From assembly GCF_000800255.1 (NCBI RefSeq), contig NZ_CP009747.1:2418001-2482000 (forward strand): DNA of 64,000 nt, written 5' to 3'. Both the position numbers and the translations under genes were made by a program. Shown here in pieces: positions 16,524-25,373 of this stretch. Under the pieces are notes generated by a model, which made no database searches, was not told the origin of the DNA, and worked only from the letters and a program-made list of their open reading frames with translations. Positions within the stretch are counted from its first letter, which is position 1. Each line of letters opens with the position of its first letter. Source of the stretch: Pseudomonas parafulva (lineage in GTDB: Bacteria > Pseudomonadota > Gammaproteobacteria > Pseudomonadales > Pseudomonadaceae).

Positions 16524-18570
16524 GCGAGACGAACGCCGAACGACCCGGCGCCGGTGAGAACATCGCCTGGTCGTCGCCGCCCCAGAAGAAGTTGTCGTAC
16601 CAGACGTATTCGTATTGACGGTCCAGCAGGTTCTTGACCTGCAGATCGACGCTGGTGGAGGGGCTGAGGCGATAGCTGACGCTGGCGTCCACCACCACGA
16701 AACCGCCGTACTTGCCCTCCTCGTTCAACTCGTCGATGTAGTAGCTACCCTGCGCCCGGCCTTGTACGCCGAACTTCCAGTCGTCGTTGTAGCGATAGTC
16801 GGCGCCTAGGTTGCTGATGTAGCGCGGGGTGGAGAACACCTGTTTACCCGACAGCGATTGGCCGGAGGCCGAGAATGCCTTGACCACCTTGGCTTCCTGG
16901 ATGGCGTGTGAGGCCCACACCGTCCATTGTTCGTCCAACTGCGCGCTGATCTGCATGTCCACACCGCGCCGACGGGTCTCGCCCAGCCCAACCGTGGTGC
17001 CGGTGCTGGGCATGTTCGCCACTTCGTCGGTGGCATCCTGTTGCCACAGCGCAACGCGTGCCTGCGCGCCCGGGAACGGTTGGAACTTGATGCCGACCTC
17101 CTTGCCCGTATTGATCGATGGATCGTAGGACGTCTGCCCCGGGGTCATGTAGGCCGGTGCGGTGGAGCCGGTGAGAATCTGGAAGGTGCGCCCCCAGTTG
17201 GCGTACACGTCGATCTCGGGGGTGAGGCTGTAGATCACGCTCAGCTTGGGCTGACGAATCCAGCCGTAGTCCTGCAGCGAGGCCTTGGCGCCACCGAGCA
17301 GCTCGGTGTTGCCGGAGAATTTGTCGACACGCATCGCCGGGATGATCTTCAGCGCATCGGTGGGCTGGATCACAGCCTGCAGGTAACCGCCGATGTTGCG
17401 CAGGGTGTAGCTGTCATCGTTCTGCACGCGGGCGGGCCTGACATCGAAGTCGGTCGGCACGCCATAGCTGTAGCGCAGGCGACGGTACGCATTGTCCTGT
17501 TCTTCGTAGTTGATGCCGCCATCGAGCGTCAGGTGCTCGTTGGCGCGCCAGGTCAGGTTGCTGAGCATGCCGCGCTGCTGTTCGTCCCACTGCCGACGTT
17601 GGCGCGGGGCATTGCCTGGACGGTAGTCGGTGAAAGTAATGGTGCGGTCGTCGTTGTAGCTGTTGTAGTACAGCTTGCTGCTCAGGCTCAGGTCGTCGTT
17701 GAGCTGCCAGTCGGTGTGCAGGCTCAACTGCTTCATGTCGCGGTCATCGCCATCGTTGCCGTTCTTGTCCGGTGACTGGGTGCGGCTGGCGTGCATCTGT
17801 TCGCGGGTGAGAAAGCCGGGCTCCTGGGCCTGATGGTGGTACAGGCGGGCGATGAGGCCGACGCGGAAATTCTGTTCGTCGTTGCTGAGGAACCACTTGC
17901 CGCCCAGCGCGTACTTGTTGGAGTTGCTGTGGTCGCGGTAGCCGTCACTGTCCTGCTTGGCGAGGATGTAGTTCTGGGCGAAATTGCCCTCCTCGCGGCC
18001 GATTGCCAGTTGCACCTCACGGGTATCGAAGCTGCCGTAGGTGAGGCGACTGTCGGTGTAGTTACCGCCCTGGCGGGTGGCGAAGTTGATGTTGCCACCG
18101 ATGTTGTGCAGCCCATAGCGCGGGTCGTTGGTGCCGCGCACCACTTCGATGTACTCGATGTCCAGCGGGAAGACCATGTCGATGAAACGTTGGTTGCCGC
18201 TGTTGACGTTGCTTGGCACCCCATCGATGAGGGTCTTGATCCCATTGATGTAGCCCTCGCCGTTGAACGCGCGGAACGTGACCTTGCCCGACTCTGCGCC
18301 CTGCCCGGTTTCGGTGAGTTGAATCCCCGGCATCTGTCCCAGCAGTTGCCAACTGTTCATCACGTTCTTGTCCTGGACCTGATCGCCACCCAGCACATCG
18401 ACCGATGTCAGCACATTTTCGGTGCTCAAGGCGCTACCAACGCCGGCCGCAGCCGTATGGGTAATGTTCACATCGCCGAGGACGATGGTGGAATTGCCGG
18501 TCGGCTCGGCGAACAAGTCAGGGGAGACCATTGCCGTGAAGATGGCAAGGGAGGCCGGGGTGAATCGCAT
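16507..18570 (-). CDS. TonB-dependent outer-membrane receptor, probably zinc-regulated
   Basis: This 687-residue receptor has a signal peptide (about 1-21, ending LFA). Its plug domain contains MNSWQLLGQMPGIQLTETG, FRAFNGEGYINGIKTLIDGV and IEYIEVVRGTNDPRYGLHNI. The plug is followed by a barrel with the family's late motif VDLQVKNLLDRQYEYV, and the protein ends LNMKL. It lacks a signalling domain and has no siderophore genes beside it. A Zur-like operator lies 84 bp upstream, so uptake of zinc or a zinc chelate is more likely than iron uptake. The barrel has no obvious His-rich loop of the ZnuD type, so the cargo remains open. Confidence 0.92.
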   Translation of the reverse strand: MRFTPASLAIFTAMVSPDLFAEPTGNSTIVLGDVNITHTAAAGVGSALSTENVLTSVDVLGGDQVQDKNVMNSWQLLGQMPGIQLTETGQGAESGKVTFRAFNGEGYINGIKTLIDGVPSNVNSGNQRFIDMVFPLDIEYIEVVRGTNDPRYGLHNIGGNINFATRQGGNYTDSRLTYGSFDTREVQLAIGREEGNFAQNYILAKQDSDGYRDHSNSNKYALGGKWFLSNDEQNFRVGLIARLYHHQAQEPGFLTREQMHASRTQSPDKNGNDGDDRDMKQLSLHTDWQLNDDLSLSSKLYYNSYNDDRTITFTDYRPGNAPRQRRQWDEQQRGMLSNLTWRANEHLTLDGGINYEEQDNAYRRLRYSYGVPTDFDVRPARVQNDDSYTLRNIGGYLQAVIQPTDALKIIPAMRVDKFSGNTELLGGAKASLQDYGWIRQPKLSVIYSLTPEIDVYANWGRTFQILTGSTAPAYMTPGQTSYDPSINTGKEVGIKFQPFPGAQARVALWQQDATDEVANMPSTGTTVGLGETRRRGVDMQISAQLDEQWTVWASHAIQEAKVVKAFSASGQSLSGKQVFSTPRYISNLGADYRYNDDWKFGVQGRAQGSYYIDELNEEGKYGGFVVVDASVSYRLSPSTSVDLQVKNLLDRQYEYVWYDNFFWGGDDQAMFSPAPGRSAFVSLNMKL

Positions 18571-18872
18571 GGAAGCTCCTGGTGTGCGGGGTGCAGGCGC
18601 GGGTTGAGCGCACGTTATAGAGGGACAGGTCTAAGCCTGCCTTTCGAAAATACGTTATATCATAACGGCATCAAATCGATACGATTTAGCTCAGTCGGAA
18701 ACGCTTGGATGTTTTGAGTGACTAAGCCAATGGCAGATGGCTAGTGCCCGCCAAACGATGGGTGTAGATTGCGCCATGTTTTGCCATTCACTGACGATGC
18801 CGGACACCTGGGTGCCAAGTGCCGCCATGATGATTCCCCGCCCGTTCGCTCGACTCATCAATCCAACGCCGG
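18571..18872. other. 302-bp divergent non-coding region
   Basis: The gap lies between the divergent TonB receptor and sensor kinase genes. It holds a Zur-like box at 18654-18666 and an extra GTTATA half-site at 18614-18619. The rest, from about 18690 to 18860, shows no gene or clear operator. The kinase start at 18873 has no strong ribosome site. Confidence 0.5.
18654..18666. promoter_or_regulatory. Zur-like operator upstream of the TonB receptor
   Basis: GTTATATCATAAC matches the GTTATANTATAAC zinc-uptake-regulator consensus at all but one position. It lies inside the longer palindrome CGTTAT-N3-ATAACG (18653-18667). It sits 84 bp upstream of the receptor start, a normal place for repression. 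A lone half-site GTTATA follows at 18614-18619, closer to the gene. Confidence 0.68.
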
Positions 18873-20432
18873 ATGCTCTCTATGCCCCACCTGTCGCCTG
18901 ACGAAATCGTACGTGCCGCTCTGCAGATTTCGCATACCCGGCTGCGCAGACAGCATGAGTTGGTCGTTGGCTTTGCAGTGCAAGCGCTGACCCTGACCTC
19001 GCTCGATGACTTGCTGACACAAGCCTGTGAAACGGCGGCGCTGGGGATGGACACGCCTTTTGCCAAAGTCCTGCAACCCAACGACGACCACTCGGCCTTT
19101 CGCCTGACCCACGGAGTCGGCTGGAAGCCCGCCGATATCGGCAACGCGGCGGTCGGGTCCGACGAAGCCAGCCCAGCGGGCTATGCGTACACCACGAGCC
19201 GGCCGGTCATTTCCAACCACCTGGGTCAGGAGTTGAGGTTCAGAACCCCTGCCCTGCTCAACGAGTACGGTATCGAGCGGGCCATCAACGTTCCAGTGCG
19301 GGGCACAGCGGGCATCTTCGGCGTACTGGAGGCAGACAGCCGTGACGGCGATGACTTCATCGAGAGCGACGTGGTGTTTCTCGAGGGGCTGGCCAACATC
19401 ATCTCGATGGCCGTCGAGCGTCTGGCGACGAAAGAAGAGGCCAACTCACCGCATGCCTATTCGGAAAGTGTGCTCAATGCCAGTCCCGACTGCGTGAAGA
19501 TTCTCTCGCGCACCGGTGAAGTGGAGTTCTTCAACGAGGCGGGGTTGTGCCGGATGCAGATCCGCGACCTCGCCGACATCGCCGGCAAGCCGTGGATCGA
19601 ACTGTGGCCTGAGTGCTCGAAACAGGTGATCGAGGACGCGCTGGTGCGCGTCGGTAATGGCGAATCGGTGCGCTTCGAATCGTTCTGCCCGACGGCCAGA
19701 GGCGAGCCACGATGGTGGGATGTCACGGCTGCTCCGGTGCTTGATCCGCACGGTGAGATCGACAAGATCATCGCGGTCTCAAGGGACATCACCGAGCGCC
19801 ATGAGCAGGAAGTGCGGTTCGCCGCTTTGATCGAGGCGCAAAACACCAAACTCACCGAAAGCGGCCTGCATGTGGCCGAAACCCATCACCGTGTGAGAAA
19901 CAGTCTTCATCTGGTGAACAGTCTGTTGCTGCTGCAAGCCAATCTGTCGATGGAGGAAGCCGTCCAGACCCAACTGCAGATCGCGGCCAATCGGGTGATG
20001 ACCATCGCCAATGTGCATGAACATCTGTATCAGGATGCTCACTGCGCCGCCCTGAGTGCGCCGGCGTACTTGCGCTCATTGTTGTCCGATATCCGAACGG
20101 CCTTTGGCGAACCGCACATCGAGTGGTCGGTCGACGACTTCCAGTTGCCCCCGGAGCGCATGGCGCCGCTCGGACTGGTGGTCTCGGAACTGGTCACCAA
20201 CGCGTTGAAGTATGGTCAAGGCAAGATCACCGTCACCATCGAGCGCGATGCCGAAGATGCGCGCATCAAGGTCACGGACGAAGGCACCGGCTTTCCAGAG
20301 TCTTATCCGAAACCGAGCGGAACCGGGCTCGGCATGCGGTTGGTCAAGAGCTACTCCGGGTACGGGGAAGAGGCCATTACCTTGGATCGCTCAAGTGGCT
20401 TGAGCAGTATCGAAGTGCGCTTCAAAGTGTGA
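18873..20432 (+). CDS. GAF-PAS sensor histidine kinase (HWE/HisKA_2 type)
   Basis: This 519-residue soluble kinase has an N-terminal GAF domain (about residues 30-190). A PAS domain follows (about 200-320) with SPDCVKILSRTGEVEFFNEAG and the PAC-like ending IIAVSRDITERHEQE. Next is a HisKA_2-type phosphoacceptor with ETHHRVRNSLHLVNSLLLLQ, in which the His of HHRVRN is phosphorylated. The C-terminal ATPase has LVVSELVTNALKYGQG and GTGLGMRLVKS. This kinase class often signals in general stress and light or redox responses. No response regulator is adjacent, so its partner is elsewhere. ATGs at 18873 and 18882 are both possible starts. Confidence 0.92.
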   Translation: MLSMPHLSPDEIVRAALQISHTRLRRQHELVVGFAVQALTLTSLDDLLTQACETAALGMDTPFAKVLQPNDDHSAFRLTHGVGWKPADIGNAAVGSDEASPAGYAYTTSRPVISNHLGQELRFRTPALLNEYGIERAINVPVRGTAGIFGVLEADSRDGDDFIESDVVFLEGLANIISMAVERLATKEEANSPHAYSESVLNASPDCVKILSRTGEVEFFNEAGLCRMQIRDLADIAGKPWIELWPECSKQVIEDALVRVGNGESVRFESFCPTARGEPRWWDVTAAPVLDPHGEIDKIIAVSRDITERHEQEVRFAALIEAQNTKLTESGLHVAETHHRVRNSLHLVNSLLLLQANLSMEEAVQTQLQIAANRVMTIANVHEHLYQDAHCAALSAPAYLRSLLSDIRTAFGEPHIEWSVDDFQLPPERMAPLGLVVSELVTNALKYGQGKITVTIERDAEDARIKVTDEGTGFPESYPKPSGTGLGMRLVKSYSGYGEEAITLDRSSGLSSIEVRFKV

Positions 20433-20756
20433 GGCGACTGCTGTCTCAAGCCTGTTTAACTGAACTTTAGGCACCGGCCAAACTTGGCATCGCACCGGGT
20501 GCTCAATGTAAAGAACTGTGCGCAGTTTATGGCACGGCACTGTGCTGCGCCGATAACTTCATGCGCCTCTCCAACGTGGCGCCCAACACAAAAATATTTG
20601 CCGAGCACTAAAACGCGGAGTCCTCCCGTTCGTGACCTTGAAAAAAACGTGCGTCGACGGCTTAAACTTTTCTTCATCCTCACCTTAAGCGTTCCTTAAG
20701 CAACGCCCACCTAGCATGGCGCCGGTCATCACACCCACCTAGAACGGGACACGTCC
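20433..20756. other. 324-bp leader region of the polyamine/PmrAB operon
   Basis: No gene is seen here. The part nearest the kinase gene has no recognised feature. From about 20660 on, the DNA carries CTTAAAC followed by the perfect PmrA box at 20684-20700. A TAGCAT sequence at 20712-20717 could be the -10 element. The 5' untranslated leader would then be about 35 bases. Confidence 0.55.
20684..20700 (+). promoter_or_regulatory. PmrA box of the speD-speE-pmrAB operon
   Basis: CTTAAG-CGTTC-CTTAAG is a perfect direct repeat with 11-bp spacing, matching the YTTAAK-N5-YTTAAK PmrA consensus. A TAGCAT -10 candidate follows 11 bases later. Because pmrA is the fourth gene of the operon, the site implies positive autoregulation by cationic peptides or low magnesium. 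Confidence 0.88.
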
Positions 20757-21242
20757 ATGTTGAATGAAGCCTCAGAAATCCGCCCGAGCTCTGCACTTGG
20801 AAAGCAACTGGTCATCGAACTTTACGACTGCAACGACGCACGTTTCGACGATATCAAATGGATCGAAGACAGCATGTTGCAGGCGGCCCGCGAAGCCAAC
20901 GCGACGATCGTCACCTCCACCTTCCACAAGTTCAGCCCTATCGGTATTTCCGGCGTGGTGGTCATCGCCGAATCGCACCTGGCCATCCACACCTGGCCTG
21001 AATACAAGTACGCCGCCATCGACGTCTTCACCTGCGGCGATGTACTCGACGGCGCCCAGGCCGTGCGCGTGCTGAGCGAGCGGCTGGGTAGCCAGCGTCA
21101 CATCATCTCCAGCATGGACCGCGGGCTGGAAGGGCACCGTGTGGGCATGGTCAACCGTACCCTGAGCGGGGCAGGCGCGATCAACGACGACAGCCCGACG
21201 CTGCGCTGGGCCATCGGCTCGGAGCAAGGGGGCGCACGATGA
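20757..21242 (+). CDS. speD: S-adenosylmethionine decarboxylase proenzyme
   Basis: This 161-residue protein belongs to the short prokaryotic class of AdoMet decarboxylases. It makes the aminopropyl donor for spermidine. The self-processing site lies in IAESHLAIHTWPE, where the Ser becomes the pyruvoyl cofactor after cleavage. Other conserved points are the SPIGISG stretch and VDVFTCGD-like FTCGD. It is the first gene of the PmrA-controlled operon and overlaps the next gene by four bases (ATGA). In P. aeruginosa the equivalent gene (PA4773) produces spermidine displayed on the cell surface. Confidence 0.95.
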   Translation: MLNEASEIRPSSALGKQLVIELYDCNDARFDDIKWIEDSMLQAAREANATIVTSTFHKFSPIGISGVVVIAESHLAIHTWPEYKYAAIDVFTCGDVLDGAQAVRVLSERLGSQRHIISSMDRGLEGHRVGMVNRTLSGAGAINDDSPTLRWAIGSEQGGAR

Positions 21243-22366
21243 GTTCGCTCAACGATCAGCCTGCCCGCGCGCAACAGATCGACCCGGACCGCTATGACGT
21301 CGACCTGAAGTACCTGGTCCCAGAGGATGTCGCCGGCACCCTGCCCGCGCTGCCACCGAACCACTTCTACTTCTACCCGCCGGACCCTGCGCGCGAAGGC
21401 GACAGCGCGATCACGGCCCTGGAAAACAGCGATCTGTTCGACAGCTATCTCTATGGCGTGCGCCGGGTGCTTTACCAGGGCCGTACGGCCTGGCAGAACA
21501 TCCTGATCGCCGACACCTACAACTACGGCCGCGTGTTGATGATCGATGGTGCGATCCAGAGCGCTGCCAGCGACGAGTCGCTGTACCACGAGCTGCTGGT
21601 GCAGCCGGCGATGCTGGCCCACGATGAGCCGCGCGATGTCCTGATCATCGGCGGCGGCGAAGGCGCCACGTTGCGTGAAGTGCTGTCGCACGCCAGTGTC
21701 CGCCGCGCGGTGATGGTCGATCTGGACCAAGAGCTGGTGGAGCTGTGCCGAGCCCATATGTTCCAGTGGCACCAGGGCGCGTTCGACGACCCGCGCTGTG
21801 AGTTGGTGACGGCCGATGGCAGGGCTTACCTGGAAAATGACGCGTCGCTGTACGACGTGGTCATCATCGATGTCGTCGACATGCTCGACAACGGTCCGGC
21901 GCAGGCGCTGTACACACGCCAGTTCTACGAACTGCTGCATTCGCGTCTGCGCCCAGGCGGCGTGGTCGCGGTGCAAGGCCTGGAGTTCTCCCACAGCGAC
22001 GACAAACCCCATGCGGCACTGGCGCGCACGCTGCGCAGCGTCTTCAGTCAGGTCCACAGCTACCGCGCTGCGGTACCCTCGTTCCTGGCGTCGTGGGGCT
22101 TCCTGCTGGCGTCGGACTGGGTGGACCCTGCTCACTGGCAGGCCGCCGATCTGGACCGTCGCATCGAACGCAAGCTCGGCCTGACCTGGCTGGACCACCT
22201 TGAAGGGGACTACCTCAAGGCGTGCTTCGTGATGGACAAGGAAACACGCTTCCTGATGGCTCAGCCCGGGCCGTTGCTGGAAGACGGCGTCACCTTCGTC
22301 GCCCCGCCCGACATCGAGGAAATCGAGTTCGGACCGACTCAGTTCCCAGCCCTCAAGGCCTATTGA
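21239..22366 (+). CDS. speE: Spermidine synthase (polyamine aminopropyltransferase)
   Basis: This 375-residue protein transfers the aminopropyl group from decarboxylated AdoMet to putrescine, giving spermidine and methylthioadenosine. It has the class motif VLIIGGGEGATLREVL for the nucleoside, MVDLDQELVELC, and the catalytic-loop-like DVVIIDVVDMLDNGPA; most SpeE proteins have a D-x-x-D there. It carries about 80 extra N-terminal residues relative to E. coli SpeE. It overlaps speD by four bases and is followed one base later by the next gene. It corresponds to P. aeruginosa PA4774. Confidence 0.94.
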   Translation: MSSLNDQPARAQQIDPDRYDVDLKYLVPEDVAGTLPALPPNHFYFYPPDPAREGDSAITALENSDLFDSYLYGVRRVLYQGRTAWQNILIADTYNYGRVLMIDGAIQSAASDESLYHELLVQPAMLAHDEPRDVLIIGGGEGATLREVLSHASVRRAVMVDLDQELVELCRAHMFQWHQGAFDDPRCELVTADGRAYLENDASLYDVVIIDVVDMLDNGPAQALYTRQFYELLHSRLRPGGVVAVQGLEFSHSDDKPHAALARTLRSVFSQVHSYRAAVPSFLASWGFLLASDWVDPAHWQAADLDRRIERKLGLTWLDHLEGDYLKACFVMDKETRFLMAQPGPLLEDGVTFVAPPDIEEIEFGPTQFPALKAY

Positions 22367-22367
22367 A

Positions 22368-23231
22368 ATGACCGCGCCACACGCCCTGCCGGCCACGGAC
22401 CTGTCCACGCCCAGCGCTTGCGTGCTGCATCGGGTGAAGTTCATGCCAGGCGTTGCCGTGCAGGCATCGGCGTCGCAGTGCCTGGCACAGTTCGACGATC
22501 CGTACCCGACGCACGCCGCCCTGCTGCAACGTACCCCCATGACCGCCCTGCAGGCCTTGCCTGAAGACAGTGCAGCGGATGAACTGCTGGTGGTGTTTGC
22601 GGCGGCCGGCCTGCAGACCAGTCACGCCTGGCGCCAGCACCTGGAAGCCTGGATGAGGACCGACGAGGACGTCGATCAGCCAACGCTGGAGACGATGTCC
22701 TTTGGCGAGCGCATACTCTGGCGGCCTGGGCGGGCGCTGATTATCGGCAACCCAGAGCGCTGCACGGAACTGCTCGCCGGGATCGTCGCCTTCAGTTGGT
22801 ACGAAGGTGGCTTGCGGCGTTTGGAAACGGAGATCGCGGCCTCCTGGAGCACCGCCGATGACGACATCGAACTGACACAATTGCCGCAGAAACGGCACCA
22901 GGCCCGCGCACACCACGTCGATGCGTGCGTGACACGGACCACGCGTTGGCGTATCGCCTACACGCGTCTGGAAACCCGCCTGGAAAAAGCGCCCACGGGC
23001 CTGAGCAGTGCGGTGCGCAGGCTCTACAATGAGCTGGCCATGCAAACTGAAGTGCACGATCGTCTGGTCAGCGTCGACGATCGCATCGAAGTGCTGCAGG
23101 ACCTGTACGAACTGGCCACCGATCGACTCAGCGAGCATCGCCATGTGCTTGAGGAGCTGCGGGTGGAGTGGTTGATCGTGGCGCTGTTGCTGGCAGAGGC
23201 GGCGCTGAGTATCTGGGGATTGCTGACGTAG
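22368..23231 (+). CDS. RMD1/DUF155-like membrane-anchored protein
   Basis: This 287-residue protein corresponds by position to P. aeruginosa PA4775. The C-terminal 90 residues (YNELAMQTEVHDRLVSVDDR, then a conserved helical stretch, and a final hydrophobic helix at about 264-284) resemble the end of RMD1/DUF155 proteins. Those have a coiled helical region and a C-terminal membrane anchor. The N-terminal two thirds have no motif that I recognise. The ATG is one base beyond the speE stop, so it is tightly coupled. It may localise the polyamine enzymes at the membrane, but this is inference. Confidence 0.8.
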   Translation: MTAPHALPATDLSTPSACVLHRVKFMPGVAVQASASQCLAQFDDPYPTHAALLQRTPMTALQALPEDSAADELLVVFAAAGLQTSHAWRQHLEAWMRTDEDVDQPTLETMSFGERILWRPGRALIIGNPERCTELLAGIVAFSWYEGGLRRLETEIAASWSTADDDIELTQLPQKRHQARAHHVDACVTRTTRWRIAYTRLETRLEKAPTGLSSAVRRLYNELAMQTEVHDRLVSVDDRIEVLQDLYELATDRLSEHRHVLEELRVEWLIVALLLAEAALSIWGLLT

Positions 23232-23247
23232 CGAAGAAGGCTAGAGC

Positions 23248-23916
23248 ATGCGCGTACTACTCGTTGAAGATGACTTGCTGTTGGGCGATGGCATTCAGTT
23301 AGGTCTGCGCCAGGAAGGCGACCGGGTCGAATGGTTGACCGACGGCTTGCTGGCCAAACAGGCGCTGGCGACCGATGAGTTCGACCTGGTGATTCTCGAC
23401 ATCGGTTTGCCACGATGCAGTGGCCTGGAGGTGCTGCATGAACTGCGCAACCGCGGCTCCAAAGTGCCGGTCTTGCTGCTCACGGCCAGGGATGAAGTGG
23501 CCGACCGCGTGAAGGGGCTCGATTACGGCGCCGACGACTACCTGACCAAGCCCTTCGACTTCGAAGAATTGCTGGCCCGCATCCGCGCCCTGGCACGTCG
23601 CGCGCTGGGCCGTGCAGTGCCGCAACTGATCCACGGCAACCTGTGCCTGGACCCCTCGACGCATACCGTGACGGTGGACGACGACCCGATCAACCTCGCA
23701 CCGCGCGAATATGCACTGTTGCGTCTGCTGCTGGAGAACAAAGGCAAGGTGCTGTCGCGCGCTCAACTGGAGAGCAAGCTGTATGGCTGGAGCGGGGATG
23801 TCGAAAGTAACGCCATCGAAGTTCACGTGCACCACGTACGACGCAAAACTCACAACAGCTTGATCCGGACCGTGCGCGGAATGGGATATACCATCGCCGA
23901 AGAGAAAATGGGCTAG
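23248..23916 (+). CDS. pmrA: Response regulator PmrA
   Basis: This 222-residue OmpR-family regulator activates lipid A and surface modification genes in response to cationic peptides or low magnesium. The receiver domain carries EDD at the start, the phosphorylated Asp in VILDIGLP, and the Lys in DDYLTKPFD. The C-terminal winged helix ends in IRTVRGMGYTI. The assignment as PmrA rests on the neighbouring speD-speE genes, the kinase and the upstream PmrA box. It starts 16 bp after the RMD1-like gene and ends five bases before pmrB. Confidence 0.94.
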   Translation: MRVLLVEDDLLLGDGIQLGLRQEGDRVEWLTDGLLAKQALATDEFDLVILDIGLPRCSGLEVLHELRNRGSKVPVLLLTARDEVADRVKGLDYGADDYLTKPFDFEELLARIRALARRALGRAVPQLIHGNLCLDPSTHTVTVDDDPINLAPREYALLRLLLENKGKVLSRAQLESKLYGWSGDVESNAIEVHVHHVRRKTHNSLIRTVRGMGYTIAEEKMG

Positions 23917-23921
23917 CGTCG

Positions 23922-25340
23922 ATGCACGTCGGATCGTTCAAGTCATTCAGTCGCACAACGACGCACAAGCCGTCGGTGCGCAGGCTCTTGCTGGCGTGGT
24001 TGCTAGGCAGCTTCGTCGTGACCTGGTTGATGGTGATCGCCTTCACCTACTACTTATCCACGAACAAGATCGAGCGCTTCTTCGATGAGGACATGCTCGA
24101 CTTTGGTCAGGCTGCGCTCAACATCCTGTCGGTTGCCACCCGCGATGAGCGACTTGGCCGCAGCGCAGACGTCACGCAACAGACCATCGAAGCCAGCCGC
24201 GAAGCGATCAAAGGCCTGCCCCTGCTGCATCGAGGCGGGGTACTGGCCTATACGCTGTGGCAAAACGGCGAGGCGGTGCTATCGAGCGCCAACATGCCCG
24301 AAGGTTTCACCCACGCCCCGGACGGCTTCAGCTCGCTCAAGACAGCGAATGCCCAGTGGCGTGTGCTGAACATGCAGCAAGGCGAGATGAACGTGTGGGT
24401 CGGTGAGAACATCAGCTATCGCCGCCATACCATCAACACACTGCTGATCTATGCGCTGTTTCCTCTACTGCCGGCCTTTCCCCTACTGGCGTTGATGATC
24501 TGGTTCAGCGTCTCCCGTGGCTTGTCGCCGCTGCAGGCGATGCAGGAAGAAGTGCACAAGCGCTCCGATCGGAACCTCGAGCCGATTGCCCTGACCCGTG
24601 TGCCCGTCGAGGTCCACGGGCTGGTCGGCGAACTCAACCTGCTGCTCGAGCGTCTACGCAACGCGCTGGAGGCCGAGCGCCGCCTGACGGGTGATGCCGC
24701 CCACGAAATTCGCACTCCACTCGCCGCCTTACGCACCCATGTACAAGTGGTGCTGCGCTCCACCGATCCTCAGTTCCAGGCGCACGGCCTGCAGCAAATC
24801 AACCGCAGCGTGACCCGTATCACCACACTGATGGAGCAGATTCTGCTGCTGGCGCGCTTGGACAGCGATGCCTTGATCGAAGAATTCTATCCGGTGGACT
24901 TGTCGACCGTGGCCGAGGCGGTGGAGGCCGATCTTGCGGTTCAGGCCTTCGACAAACGCATCAGCCTGTCGCTCGATCAAACGCCCGTCAGGATCATCGG
25001 TATCGAAGTGTGGCTGAAGATTTTGCTGAGGAACCTGGTGAGTAATGCGATTCGCTATACGCCTGCCGGTGGCCATGTCAGCGTGCGGGTCGAGCACCAT
25101 GACCCGCATGCCGTGGTGTCGGTCATGGACGATGGTCCGGGGATCACGGCCGAAGAGGAAAAGGTGATCTTCAAACGGTTTTATCGGGGCTCTGCGGCCT
25201 CAGGGGATGGGCAAGGCAGTGGGCTGGGCTTGCCCATCGTCAAGCGGATTATCGAAGTGCACAAGGGTACGATCGTGCTGTCGCAGGGCTTGCACGGACG
25301 GGGACTGGGCGTGACGGTAACGCTGCCGAAAAGAATCTAG
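23922..25340 (+). CDS. pmrB: Sensor histidine kinase PmrB
   Basis: This 472-residue kinase has a membrane helix at about residues 24-47, a periplasmic domain of about 115 residues, and a second helix at about 168-192. A HAMP linker, the phosphoacceptor segment TGDAAHEIRTPLAALRTH and a C-terminal ATPase domain with LLRNLVSNAIRYTP and GSGLGLPIVKRI follow. The periplasmic part includes acidic patches (FFDEDMLDFGQ) that could bind cations. The ATG at 23922 has only a weak ribosome site, but spacing to pmrA is five bases. It partners with pmrA in resistance to cationic peptides and polymyxins. Confidence 0.93.
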   Translation: MHVGSFKSFSRTTTHKPSVRRLLLAWLLGSFVVTWLMVIAFTYYLSTNKIERFFDEDMLDFGQAALNILSVATRDERLGRSADVTQQTIEASREAIKGLPLLHRGGVLAYTLWQNGEAVLSSANMPEGFTHAPDGFSSLKTANAQWRVLNMQQGEMNVWVGENISYRRHTINTLLIYALFPLLPAFPLLALMIWFSVSRGLSPLQAMQEEVHKRSDRNLEPIALTRVPVEVHGLVGELNLLLERLRNALEAERRLTGDAAHEIRTPLAALRTHVQVVLRSTDPQFQAHGLQQINRSVTRITTLMEQILLLARLDSDALIEEFYPVDLSTVAEAVEADLAVQAFDKRISLSLDQTPVRIIGIEVWLKILLRNLVSNAIRYTPAGGHVSVRVEHHDPHAVVSVMDDGPGITAEEEKVIFKRFYRGSAASGDGQGSGLGLPIVKRIIEVHKGTIVLSQGLHGRGLGVTVTLPKRI

Positions 25341-25373
25341 AACGCTTCACTCTAATGCTTAGGAAACTTCACC

